Assembly: GCF_900142975.1 (NCBI RefSeq)
Contig: NZ_LT670848.1
Coordinates: 186,001 to 250,000 of the forward strand
Length of the DNA: 64,000 nucleotides
Reading direction: 5' to 3'
Source of the DNA: Salegentibacter salegens
Lineage (GTDB): Bacteria; Bacteroidota; Bacteroidia; Flavobacteriales; Flavobacteriaceae
The stretch's first letter is position 1. The number at the start of each line of letters is the position of its first letter. A model generated the notes under the pieces. That model worked only from the letters and a program-made list of their open reading frames with translations, did not search any database and was not told the origin of the DNA. The position numbers and the translations under genes are program-made. This document shows positions 54,009-62,385 of this stretch, piece after piece.

Positions 54009-54334
54009 TTTATAAAGTTAAAGCTTCGAAACAAATAAAAGAAGAGAAGGCGACAATTAATGTCGTTCGTGTAATTATATGTTTTAAAAAAAGTTTAACG
54101 ATTGTAAACACTCTATTTACTTAGCATCTTCCTAAATTATACTTTTAGAATTAAACGTTAGTTACGACTACATTTTTCTTCCTTTTTTCAATATCTAATC
54201 AAAAGATCATTATAGCTCTTCGGTATTGGATCATTAGGCCAGGTTACAAGACTTAATGCTAAAAATTTGTTACCGGGAAAGATACTAGCCATTCAACATT
54301 AAACTCATTTTTAAACCAACAATATCTTATTATT
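54009..54334. other. Upstream region of katG without recognised genes
   Basis: About 325 bp without a gene. It must hold the katG promoter, but I see no convincing TTG-N19-TAnnTTTG match and no clear OxyR- or PerR-type palindrome. Confidence 0.4.
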
Positions 54335-56632
54335 ATGAAAAACATGGATAATCCAGAAAACCTGGCCCAGTGTCCTTTTAGAGGAACAAGGGTTGGCGGA
54401 GCGATAGGTAAATCGCCGCAATTAGATGACTGGTGGCCAAACCGATTACAGGTAGAATTGCTTCACCAGGAACAACCCGTTGCAAACCCTTTAAGCGACG
54501 AAAATTATAAAGAGGCTTTCAATAAAATTGATCTTCAGCAACTCAAGAAAGAAATAAAGGCAATGCTAGTCGATTCCAAAGACTGGTGGCCGGCAGATTA
54601 TAATAACTATGGCCCTCAAATGATTCGTATGGCCTGGCACTCAGCCGGGACTTATCGTATTGCAGATGGTCGTGGGGGTGCAGGCCAGGCGATGATGCGT
54701 TTTGGTCCACTTAATTCCTGGTGGGACAATGGAAATATCGATAAATCTCGAAGGCTGCTTTGGCCTATTAAACAAAAATATGGAGCTTCTCTATCCTGGG
54801 CAGATCTTATTGTACTTACCGGAAACTGTGCTTTGGAGATCATGAATTTCCCAACATTCGGTTTTGGAGGTGGGCGTCGTGATGCCTGGGAACCCGATCG
54901 CAGTACTTATTGGGGACCTGAATTCTGGAATGGTAAACCCTTTAAAGAATCTAAAGTAGGTGAATATTACGACGGGCATCCGGAACAAATGGTAAGCCAG
55001 AATTTAAGATGGAAGGGAGAACCTTCAGATCCAGATCGTGATATGGAAAATCCGTTAGCGGCCACTCACCAGGCTCTGATCTATGTAAACCCTGAAGGTC
55101 CAGGAGGTAATGGCGAACCTATGGATTCTGCAATGGCTATACGCGAATCTTTTAAACGAATGGCGATGGATGATGAGGAAACCGTTGCATTGATTGCGGG
55201 TGGACATGCCTTCGGAAAAAGTCACGGTAAGGTAAATGCAGAAAAAATAGGCCCGGCACCAGAGGTGGCACCTTTGCAGGCAATGGGAATGGGCTGGCAA
55301 AATCCTGAAGGAACAGGTTTTGGAAAGTATACCATGACTAATGGGATTGAAGGCTCCTGGACGCCAGATCCTACAAACTGGGATAATAATTACCTGATCA
55401 ACCTTTTCAAATTTGAATGGGAAAAAACTGAAAGTCCTGCCGGAGCGGTTCAATGGATCCCTAAAGATCCAGATGCGCCAAAAACGCCAGATGCTCACGA
55501 AGAAGGAAAGATGAACGATTTAATGATGATGACCTCGGATCTCGCTCTAAAAGTAGATCCAGCATATCGTGAAATCTGCGAAAAATTTCTAAACGATTTT
55601 GAGTATTTCACCGATGCGTTTTCAAAAGCCTGGTACAAATTAACCCATAGAGACATGGGACCAAAAGATCGTTACCTGGGGCCAGAAGTTCCTCAGGAAG
55701 ATTTGATCTGGCAGGATCCGGTACCAAAAAGAGATTTCGATCTTATTGAGGAAGCAGAAATTGCTAGCTTGAAACAAAACATTCTGGACAGTGGCCTGTC
55801 GGTTTCTGCCCTGGTTTCAGCTGCCTGGTCTTCCGCGGCTATTTACCGTGATTCAGATAAACGTGGTGGTGCCAATGGTGCTCGTATCGCTTTGGAGCCA
55901 CAAAATAACTGGGATCTAAACAGACCTGATGAACTCAATAGAGTTCTGACAACCCTGAGATCTATCAAAGATGAATTCAACGGGAACCAGTCTGAAAATA
56001 AAAAGGTTTCCCTGGCAGACCTTGTAGTACTAGGAGGTTGCGCAGCTATCGAAAAGGCTGCTAAAGATGGCGGCTTTAGTGTACATGTACCCTTTACTCC
56101 AGGCCGTACAGATGCCACGCCGGAGCAGACCGATGTGGAAAGTTTTGACTGGCTGAAACCGGTTTCAGATGGTTTTAAAAATTACCATAACGATAAAGTG
56201 GGATATCACTTACCTGCTGAAAGAATCTTCCTGGACCGAGCACAGCTACTTACGCTAAATGCACCGGAATGGACGGTTCTAACTGCTGGACTTAGAGTTC
56301 TGGATCAAAATTTTGATCACTCTAAACACGGGGTTTTCACAGATCGTCCAGGAACTTTAAGCAACGATTTCTTTAAGGTAATTTTAAGTATGGATTACGA
56401 ATGGGTCCCACAAGATGAAAAAGAAATGTTTTTTGATATTAAGCATCGAGAGACCGGAAATATTAAATATACGGCGACCCGTTGTGACCTGATTTTTGGA
56501 TCTAATGCTCAGCTGCGAAATATTGCTGAAGTATACGGTGCTGAAGATGGAAGAGCACGATTTATAAAAGATTTTGTGAAAGCATGGGATAAAGTGATGA
56601 TGCTAGATAGATACGACGTTAAAGACGATTAA
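54335..56632 (+). CDS. katG: Catalase-peroxidase
   Basis: 765 residues; full two-domain length. Distal heme site Arg98, Trp101, His102 in [11 protein letters not shown]; proximal His291 in [10 protein letters not shown]. The Met-Tyr-Trp cross-link residues needed for catalase activity are in place (Trp101, Tyr250 in [12 protein letters not shown], Met276 in RMAMDDEE; the Tyr-Met spacing of 26 matches known KatG). The C-terminal degenerate domain is present. It detoxifies hydrogen peroxide in the cytoplasm or periplasm. The start at 54335 gives MKNMDNPEN; 54344 is also possible. Confidence 0.97.
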   Translation: MKNMDNPENLAQCPFRGTRVGGAIGKSPQLDDWWPNRLQVELLHQEQPVANPLSDENYKEAFNKIDLQQLKKEIKAMLVDSKDWWPADYNNYGPQMIRMAWHSAGTYRIADGRGGAGQAMMRFGPLNSWWDNGNIDKSRRLLWPIKQKYGASLSWADLIVLTGNCALEIMNFPTFGFGGGRRDAWEPDRSTYWGPEFWNGKPFKESKVGEYYDGHPEQMVSQNLRWKGEPSDPDRDMENPLAATHQALIYVNPEGPGGNGEPMDSAMAIRESFKRMAMDDEETVALIAGGHAFGKSHGKVNAEKIGPAPEVAPLQAMGMGWQNPEGTGFGKYTMTNGIEGSWTPDPTNWDNNYLINLFKFEWEKTESPAGAVQWIPKDPDAPKTPDAHEEGKMNDLMMMTSDLALKVDPAYREICEKFLNDFEYFTDAFSKAWYKLTHRDMGPKDRYLGPEVPQEDLIWQDPVPKRDFDLIEEAEIASLKQNILDSGLSVSALVSAAWSSAAIYRDSDKRGGANGARIALEPQNNWDLNRPDELNRVLTTLRSIKDEFNGNQSENKKVSLADLVVLGGCAAIEKAAKDGGFSVHVPFTPGRTDATPEQTDVESFDWLKPVSDGFKNYHNDKVGYHLPAERIFLDRAQLLTLNAPEWTVLTAGLRVLDQNFDHSKHGVFTDRPGTLSNDFFKVILSMDYEWVPQDEKEMFFDIKHRETGNIKYTATRCDLIFGSNAQLRNIAEVYGAEDGRARFIKDFVKAWDKVMMLDRYDVKDD

Positions 56633-56652
56633 TCGTCATTTGACTTATATTC

Positions 56653-56690
56653 AAAGCCTGATATTATCAATGATACTATCAGGCTTTTTT
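56653..56690. terminator. Convergent terminator after katG
   Basis: Hairpin AAAGCCTGATA / TATCAGGCTTTTTT with a loop of about 13 bases, 20 bp past the katG stop. A run of Ts follows on the plus strand. It overlaps the end of the converging small gene at 56679. Confidence 0.85.
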
Positions 56691-56909
56691 ACGTTGGGTT
56701 TTAAAACTCCATTCCACTTCGCCCAGATCTATTTTATTAATATAATTCATCTCCAGGTAAGTATAAATATTAGGTACTCCTACGTGAAGAGTGAGGTCGA
56801 AACCTCCCAGGGTTTCTTCTTCCAACATGGTTCTACCACCATAATTGATCTCCTCTTGAATATGTTGATACTGTTCTTCGGAAAGTGTTATTTCTAATTT
56901 TCTCATCAC
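56679..56909 (-). CDS. Small hypothetical protein
   Basis: 76 residues (75 if the second ATG at 56906 is used). Begins MMRKLEITLSEEQYQHIQEE and carries a regular mix of charged and hydrophobic residues (GRTMLEEETLGGFDLTLHVG, EVEWSFKTQRKKA), consistent with a folded small protein. Convergent with katG; the last codons overlap its terminator. No family recognised. Confidence 0.65.
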   Translation of the reverse strand: MMRKLEITLSEEQYQHIQEEINYGGRTMLEEETLGGFDLTLHVGVPNIYTYLEMNYINKIDLGEVEWSFKTQRKKA

Positions 56910-57034
56910 CGTTGTTTAGAAGTACCAAAATAAGTCAGCCAGGCGTCAAAATATGACGCCTTTAGGAGAATTATCATATTTTTCAATTCATAAATTGAAA
57001 GGTGGGAGGAGACTCAAATATATTCTAAGGAAAA

Positions 57035-57580
57035 CTAGGGTAATTTTGGTCGCTCTGGTTTTACGTATGTTGTTGCCTCTTCAATCTCTTCGTGACTTAC
57101 ATCAAAACTGAAATTTTCTTTATCTGCCAGCTTTATACAAAGCCTCGCGTGTTCATAGATCTTTTGTGAGCTACAATTAGGATAATATTTTTGTAGGGCA
57201 ATTTTTCGTAATTCAAAAATGTCCTTTTTTTCCAATGTTAGTTTGTCAAGGTAATACTCGGTATGTTGCCAGCTGAAGTAATCTTCATCATAACCGGGCT
57301 CATTATTTTCTATTTTTTTAAATTGCTTAAAAGGAAACTCGTCTACTTCATAATTTTTTGCAACACAGTAATCGAAAATTAATTCTCTCATAATGTTTTC
57401 CTGCAATTCTATATCGGTTAGATCATTTAGGCCTTTTTCTTCAGCTTGAATAATGTTAGCGGAAATTATCTCAATTTTAGATTTTACTTCTTCAAATTTC
57501 ATTTCTTTAGATGAATTCAGGTTATGAACCTCTTGAAAGACCTTATAAGTTAGATTTGTTATTTCGCGGGAATCGTCCAT
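57035..57580 (-). CDS. Hypothetical protein, helical
   Basis: 181 residues, acidic, mostly alpha-helical by composition (VFQEVHNLNSSKEMKFEEVK; IIQAEEKGLNDLTDIELQEN; ELRKIALQKYYPNCSSQKIY). No signal peptide or membrane segment, so probably cytoplasmic. No known domain recognised and neighbours give no clear functional hint. The start ATG (MDDSREITN) is the only plausible one. Confidence 0.6.
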   Translation of the reverse strand: MDDSREITNLTYKVFQEVHNLNSSKEMKFEEVKSKIEIISANIIQAEEKGLNDLTDIELQENIMRELIFDYCVAKNYEVDEFPFKQFKKIENNEPGYDEDYFSWQHTEYYLDKLTLEKKDIFELRKIALQKYYPNCSSQKIYEHARLCIKLADKENFSFDVSHEEIEEATTYVKPERPKLP

Positions 57581-57919
57581 TTTCTAAAAATTGAATTTCA
57601 CCTGATAGGAGGGAATAGAGTTATTTTTGAAGCTAATTTACCAGGCTTAAACGGGATATTATTACGGCTTTCCGTAATGTTTTAATTTACTTTTCTCAGG
57701 TCCAACTGGATAGTATACTTCAGGTCTATAATGAGCCTGACCATCTGTAATCAAAATATAATATCAGTAACTTAGCCTGATTAGAATCTATAGAATTTGA
57801 GAATAATACTTTGATGTTTATCCTCACCAGTTACACAAAAGAAAAAGCAGGAAAAGGAATTCTTTTTCTTAGTTTATTAATAAAGCCTATTTGACAACTG
57901 AACCTAAATTTTATAAGTA
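57581..57919 (-). pseudogene. Intergenic stretch with a C-terminal gene remnant
   Basis: Between the small hypothetical gene and the nuclease gene. The minus strand from about 57765 to 57670 reads YYILITDGQAHYRPEVYYPV then GPEKSKLKHYGKP and a stop, with a stop just upstream and no start codon: the tail of a lost gene whose family I do not know. A hairpin ATTACGG-CTTT-CCGTAAT at 57661-57678 overlaps its last codons and could be its old terminator. Confidence 0.45.
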
Positions 57920-58771
57920 TTGAATAGAATTACTTTCCTATTAATAATAGCACTGTTCTTCCAGAGTGTTCTTGTTGCTCAGATAAAGATATCTTCCTGG
58001 AACTTACAGAATTTCGGTAAAACCAAATCACAAGCAGAGATCGCCTTTGTGGCGGGTACTTTGAAGGATTTTGATATAATTGCCATTCAAGAAGTAGTGG
58101 CGGGCTACGGAGGACCTCAGGCAATAGCGAGGCTTGTTGATGCCCTAAACAGGAAAGGCGCGAAATGGGATTATATGATTAGCGATCCTACCGAGAGTAC
58201 TCCATATGCCACCGAACGTTATGCCTACATTTGGAAAACCTCTAAAGTTAAAGAAGTTAGGCGTGGTTGGCTAGACCAGAATTATTTGCACCAAATAGAT
58301 CGCGAACCTTTTATTTCGGAATTTGATTATAAGGATAAGATTTTTACTCTTGTTAATTTCCATGCAATTCCACAAAAAAAACAACCTGAGACCGAAATTA
58401 AATTTTTCAAGTTTTTTCCTGAGAAATATCCTGATAAGAACCTGATCTTTTTAGGAGATTTTAATATTCCGGAACGTCATACGGTATTTAATCCTCTCAA
58501 AAAGCTTGGGTACAAACCGGTTCTGGAAAACCAAAAGACCACAATGAAAATGAAATGTGTGGGAGAAGAATGCCTGGCATCTGAATTTGATAATATTTTT
58601 TATAATTCAAGAAAGCTAAAAGTGCTGAATACCGGAGTAGTACATTTTTACAGAAGTTTTCCTGATATGGTTTCTGCCAGAAGAATATCAGATCATATTC
58701 CTGTATGGGCGGAGTTCGATATTGAAAGGGGAGAAGGAGAAACTAAAGATGGTTTGATGATGGGAAATTAA
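57920..58771 (+). CDS. Secreted endonuclease/exonuclease/phosphatase-family protein
   Basis: 283 residues from a TTG start at 57920, chosen because it opens a clear signal peptide (NRITFLLIIALFFQSVLVAQ); the first ATG is far inside. DNase I-like fold motifs in order: ISSWNLQNFGKTK (Asn), IIAIQEVVAGYGG (Glu), LVNFHAIPQKK, IFLGDFNIPERH (Asp/Asn) and SARRISDHIPVWAEF (Asp/His). These form the metal-dependent active site. Predicted extracellular or periplasmic DNase or phosphodiesterase. The gene is complete; IS4 copy 2 begins 22 bp past its stop. Confidence 0.88.
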   Translation: MNRITFLLIIALFFQSVLVAQIKISSWNLQNFGKTKSQAEIAFVAGTLKDFDIIAIQEVVAGYGGPQAIARLVDALNRKGAKWDYMISDPTESTPYATERYAYIWKTSKVKEVRRGWLDQNYLHQIDREPFISEFDYKDKIFTLVNFHAIPQKKQPETEIKFFKFFPEKYPDKNLIFLGDFNIPERHTVFNPLKKLGYKPVLENQKTTMKMKCVGEECLASEFDNIFYNSRKLKVLNTGVVHFYRSFPDMVSARRISDHIPVWAEFDIERGEGETKDGLMMGN

Positions 58772-58784
58772 GATTCATTCTTAG

Positions 58785-58793
58785 TGCAAATTT
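58785..58793. repeat. Left 9-bp target-site duplication of IS4 copy 2
   Basis: TGCAAATTT, repeated exactly at 60182-60190. Confidence 0.95.
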
Positions 58794-60181
58794 CACAACC
58801 ATCCGAAAGTTGAAAAATAAAATAGCCTGAGAATCCCTTATTTTTGTTTTGGACAAAAAAAATAATTTTTATGGGACTCTTCAGGCGCACTAAAAATACA
58901 AACAAACCTCTTCTTCGACAAATAATTGACCTATGTCCTCGCTGGATGCTCACGCGTTGTGCCGATGAGCACAATGGCGACAAGGGGTGCAGCAGATATA
59001 AGACCTACGATCAATTCGTTGCCCAAACTTTCGGACAGCTGAATAAATGCTACACTCTTAGTGACATTTCCACTGGTATCGGGGTCAGCGAAACATTTAT
59101 TTCGGATTTGGGTCTTGAGCAGAGCCCAGCGCGTTCTACCATGAGCGATGGCAACAAAAAGAGGAGTTATAAAGTCTTCGAGAGCTTATATTACCGGTTG
59201 TTAGGGCACTATGGCCGACTATTGTCGAAGCACGGACAGTCTCATATAATCAAGGAAATCAAAGACCGTGACATAAAATTGATCGACAGCACCACGATCA
59301 GTCTATGTCTGTCCATGTTCGATTGGGCAAAGTTTCGGACAGCTAAAGGAGGTATAAAAATACATACCTGCTGGGACGATGCCATGATGATCCCCGATAT
59401 GGTCAATATAACAGAGGCAAAGCTCCATGACAGCAAAGGACTGGCCCAATCCGTTTTCCGAAAGGGAACGGTCATCGTGGAGGACAGGGCGTACTTCGAT
59501 TTTCTGTTGATGCGCCAGAGGATCGCGGCAGAAAATGTTTTTGTCACTCGCATCAAGATCAATACGGTCTATCAAACCTTGGAAGAACTGGAGCTCCCCG
59601 AAGGTAGCGATCAGGATATCCTAAAAGACGAGATCATCGTTTTACCAAGCAAGAAGGCCGTGGAAACAGGCATTGCGGAACACCCTCTCCGGTTGGTGCA
59701 CGTTTATAAGCAGGACGAGAACAAAGTGATAGAAATAATCACCAACAACTTGGATTGGAGCGCCAGGACCATCGCGGACCTTTATAAAAAACGATGGGAT
59801 ATTGAACTTTTTTTTAAGGCGATAAAACAGAACCTCCAAATAAAGACCTTCCTTGGAACCAGTGAGAACGCCGTAAAATCACAAATATACATCGCGCTCA
59901 TAACCTATTTGCTGCTCCAGATAATTGTGAGGACAATAGCCAAAAAAGAACATGCATTTTCCAATTTCGTGGAAAAGATCAGGATCTGTCTATGTTTTTA
60001 TCTTACCCTCGATTATGCCTGCAATACCGTAGGAGAAGGGGCGAAAAGAATAAGGGGTCAGACCAAACTCCACTATAGGGTAGATCCAGACTTATTTTCT
60101 CCCATTAGCCCTAATTGAAGCCTGAAAATAGGGGTGGCCGAAGGTTTTAGGTTTAAAGTCAAAAACTTTCGGATGAGTGTG
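58794..60181 (+). mobile_element. IS4-family insertion sequence, copy 2 (1388 bp)
   Basis: Same length, ends and orientation as 8001-9388, with its own 9-bp duplication TGCAAATTT at 58785-58793 and 60182-60190. The intact duplications at both copies show two independent insertions rather than a rearranged pair. Confidence 0.96.
58871..60118 (+). CDS. IS4-family transposase (copy 2)
   Basis: 415 residues from ATG 58871, identical in predicted sequence to the copy at 8078-9325. It retains the Y-x2-R-x3-E-x6-K signature and both upstream Asp residues. Intact and probably active. Confidence 0.96.
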   Translation: MGLFRRTKNTNKPLLRQIIDLCPRWMLTRCADEHNGDKGCSRYKTYDQFVAQTFGQLNKCYTLSDISTGIGVSETFISDLGLEQSPARSTMSDGNKKRSYKVFESLYYRLLGHYGRLLSKHGQSHIIKEIKDRDIKLIDSTTISLCLSMFDWAKFRTAKGGIKIHTCWDDAMMIPDMVNITEAKLHDSKGLAQSVFRKGTVIVEDRAYFDFLLMRQRIAAENVFVTRIKINTVYQTLEELELPEGSDQDILKDEIIVLPSKKAVETGIAEHPLRLVHVYKQDENKVIEIITNNLDWSARTIADLYKKRWDIELFFKAIKQNLQIKTFLGTSENAVKSQIYIALITYLLLQIIVRTIAKKEHAFSNFVEKIRICLCFYLTLDYACNTVGEGAKRIRGQTKLHYRVDPDLFSPISPN

Positions 60182-60190
60182 TGCAAATTT
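60182..60190. repeat. Right 9-bp target-site duplication of IS4 copy 2
   Basis: TGCAAATTT, directly after the right inverted repeat. Confidence 0.95.
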
Positions 60191-60324
60191 GAAATAATTA
60201 TATTTAAATTTATTTGATTTCATTTGTTTTTCTCAAATGTTAAACCTTGTTAAAGGTGCCTAATTCGGTGCTAGCAAAAATCGACCCCTTGGGAAGGCCT
60301 GTAAAATAAGGGGTTCAGAAATTG

Positions 60325-60382
60325 GTTCGAGTCTCGTCCAGACCGCATAAGAAGAAAAGTTCTAAGAAATTAGGACATTTTT
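60325..60382 (+). other. Possible tRNA 3'-end remnant followed by a terminator
   Basis: GGTTCGAGTC at about 60323-60332 has the T-arm loop signature of a tRNA, and CCAGACCGCA follows at the spacing of an acceptor strand. The T-stem pairs poorly and no matching 5' acceptor (GGTCTGG) lies upstream, so no whole tRNA can be folded. A hairpin GTTCTAA-GAAA-TTAGGAC and a T7 run follow at about 60358-60382. It may be an old tRNA-directed attachment remnant. The 60191-60500 stretch otherwise shows no gene. Confidence 0.3.
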
Positions 60383-60500
60383 TTGCCTTATAATGAAGTC
60401 ATGTTGCTCAATTTAATGAGGATCAAGCATGACTGTTGGGGATTACGCAAAAAATTGTGGTTAATCTACAGAAAAAAATCTTCATTTTCCTCTATTATAA

Positions 60501-61190
60501 TTATTCCAAATCCAGTATTTTACCTTTTACTTCAGTTAGATAACTACGGCCAATTACGTAAAGAGACCCATTTATTTCCACACTATTACCTTCTACGGCA
60601 TCAACTTTCTCTATTGCAATGGTATAAGAACGATGAATTCTTAAAAATTTGTTTTTAGGTAAACTATCTGTAAAGCTACTCAAGGTCTGGTGCACGATAT
60701 ATTTACCCGAATGTGTGATGATTTTGATATAATCTTTTAAACTCTCTACTACCAGGATGTCATCAAGGTAAATTTTCTTCATTTTCTTTTTGTCCACTTT
60801 CACAAAAAGATGCTCTTTGTCATTGGACTGATTGAACTGTAGACGTTTAATTTTATCTATCGCTTTTAAAAAGCGGGGAAAAGAAATAGGCTTTACCAAA
60901 TAATCGAGTACATCCAGCTCGTAACCTTTTACCGCATATTCCTGGTGGGCAGTGGTTATTATTACAGCCGGTTTTCTTTCTAAGGTATTGAGGAAACTAA
61001 ATCCATCTAAAATAGGCATATCGATATCCAGGAAAATAACATCTGAAGAATTATCTCTCAGAAATTCAAGAGCCTCAACAGCATTGTGAAAACTCGCCTG
61101 AATTTTCACATCCTTAATTTGTGAAAGATGATTCTTTATAACATTTACAGCCAAAGGCTCATCATCAATAATAACACAGCGTATACTCAT
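60501..61190 (-). CDS. LytTR-family response regulator
   Basis: 229 residues. The receiver domain has the acidic pair VIIDDEPLAV and the phospho-acceptor Asp in SSDVIFLDIDMPILDG near residue 58; the C-terminal LytTR DNA-binding domain reads FVKVDKKKMKKIYLDDILVV, ESLKDYIKIITHSGKYIVHQ and FLRIHRSYTIAIEKVDAVEG. Its start overlaps the kinase stop by 4 bp (ATGA), so the pair is co-translated. It probably regulates genes with LytTR direct repeats, perhaps the divergent GH92 gene (inference). Confidence 0.95.
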   Translation of the reverse strand: MSIRCVIIDDEPLAVNVIKNHLSQIKDVKIQASFHNAVEALEFLRDNSSDVIFLDIDMPILDGFSFLNTLERKPAVIITTAHQEYAVKGYELDVLDYLVKPISFPRFLKAIDKIKRLQFNQSNDKEHLFVKVDKKKMKKIYLDDILVVESLKDYIKIITHSGKYIVHQTLSSFTDSLPKNKFLRIHRSYTIAIEKVDAVEGNSVEINGSLYVIGRSYLTEVKGKILDLE

Positions 61191-62275
61191 TTAGACTTTA
61201 ATTTTAATGCCACGATAAAACTCTCGTTTTTGGTATATATATCCAGGTTATAATCATTTTCGGAATAGCCCAGTGCAAGGCGTTTTTTTACATTTTCTAT
61301 ACCTATTCCCCCGCATTCCTTTTTGATTCTGTTATCTATTCTTTTGTCTGGTAAAGTATTACTTACGGCAAAGTAAATGTTTTCCTCTTTGACCTCCAAT
61401 TTAATAGAAATACAAACATCCCCAATGTTTTTATTAGCCCCATGTTTAAAAGCATTTTCAATAAATGGAATAAATAACATAGGAGGAATTTTTTTTCCTT
61501 CGATATTTCCGGTAACCTCCATATTTATTTTTACTTGCTCCCCATACCTAATTCGTTCCAGATCCAGGTAATTTTGAATACAGAGTATTTCCTTATCGAG
61601 GGGTTGTTGGTTATCTTTAGTTTCATACAGCAAGTAACGCATAAGTTCAGAAAGTTTTAGAACTGTTTCCGAAGCTTTTTTTGATTGCTCAAGGCTTAGA
61701 GAGTAAATATTATTTAAGGTATTGAAAAAGAAATGAGGCGATATTTGTGAGCGTAAGAAACGCAATTCCGTTTGAAGTTGCTCTTTTTCCAACCGCGCCG
61801 CACGTTTGCTTGCACTAAGCCAGTCTAAAGTTATCTTTATCGCAGTTACAAAAGAAATCACATAAAATTCTCCCAACATCATAGTAAGGGCATAATTGAA
61901 AGTGAATTGAGAAGTAGCCTCAGGACCTTCCGGCCATACATTATTACTTACAAGGAATAGAGTGAGGTAGAATTTAACAACTACCATAATAAAAATAGAT
62001 ACTATTAAAATGAAAGAAAAACTTATAAAATGGCGTTTAAATATAAATTTTGGAATTAAAAAATAAATGCTGAAATAGCACAAAATCATATGTATAGGAA
62101 ACCCGATCAAGTTACCTTTAAGTGATAAAAGAAAATCATCGTAATAACTTCCCCAGCGCAGGGTATTAAAAAGAAAATAGGCTAACCAAAAAATAAAATG
62201 GTGCCAGGCAGTAATTTTAAATTCGCCTTGGTTTTGAATAGAAAAACCGTTTAAAAATTGTTTTCTGGTAAGCAT
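61187..62275 (-). CDS. LytS-type sensor histidine kinase
   Basis: 362 residues. Four transmembrane helices lie in the first 160 residues or so (HFIFWLAYFLFNTL; GFPIHMILCYFSIYFLI; FSFILIVSIFIMVVVKFYLT; LTMMLGEFYVISFVTAI). The His_kinase domain has the phospho-His in RSQISPHFFFNTLNNIYSLS and the HATPase N box IPFIENAFKHGANK. It pairs with the LytTR regulator encoded directly downstream. No periplasmic sensor domain is present, so it may sense membrane or cytoplasmic cues. Confidence 0.93.
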   Translation of the reverse strand: MLTRKQFLNGFSIQNQGEFKITAWHHFIFWLAYFLFNTLRWGSYYDDFLLSLKGNLIGFPIHMILCYFSIYFLIPKFIFKRHFISFSFILIVSIFIMVVVKFYLTLFLVSNNVWPEGPEATSQFTFNYALTMMLGEFYVISFVTAIKITLDWLSASKRAARLEKEQLQTELRFLRSQISPHFFFNTLNNIYSLSLEQSKKASETVLKLSELMRYLLYETKDNQQPLDKEILCIQNYLDLERIRYGEQVKINMEVTGNIEGKKIPPMLFIPFIENAFKHGANKNIGDVCISIKLEVKEENIYFAVSNTLPDKRIDNRIKKECGGIGIENVKKRLALGYSENDYNLDIYTKNESFIVALKLKSK

Positions 62276-62385
62276 TTTTGAAATTTTTTAGCTGTTCAGC
62301 CTTTGTGAATAGTCGTTGGTCTAAATTTCTTTTTTATGAAGCTGAATATATAAATATTTAGCATATAAGTTAAAAAAATGTTTAC

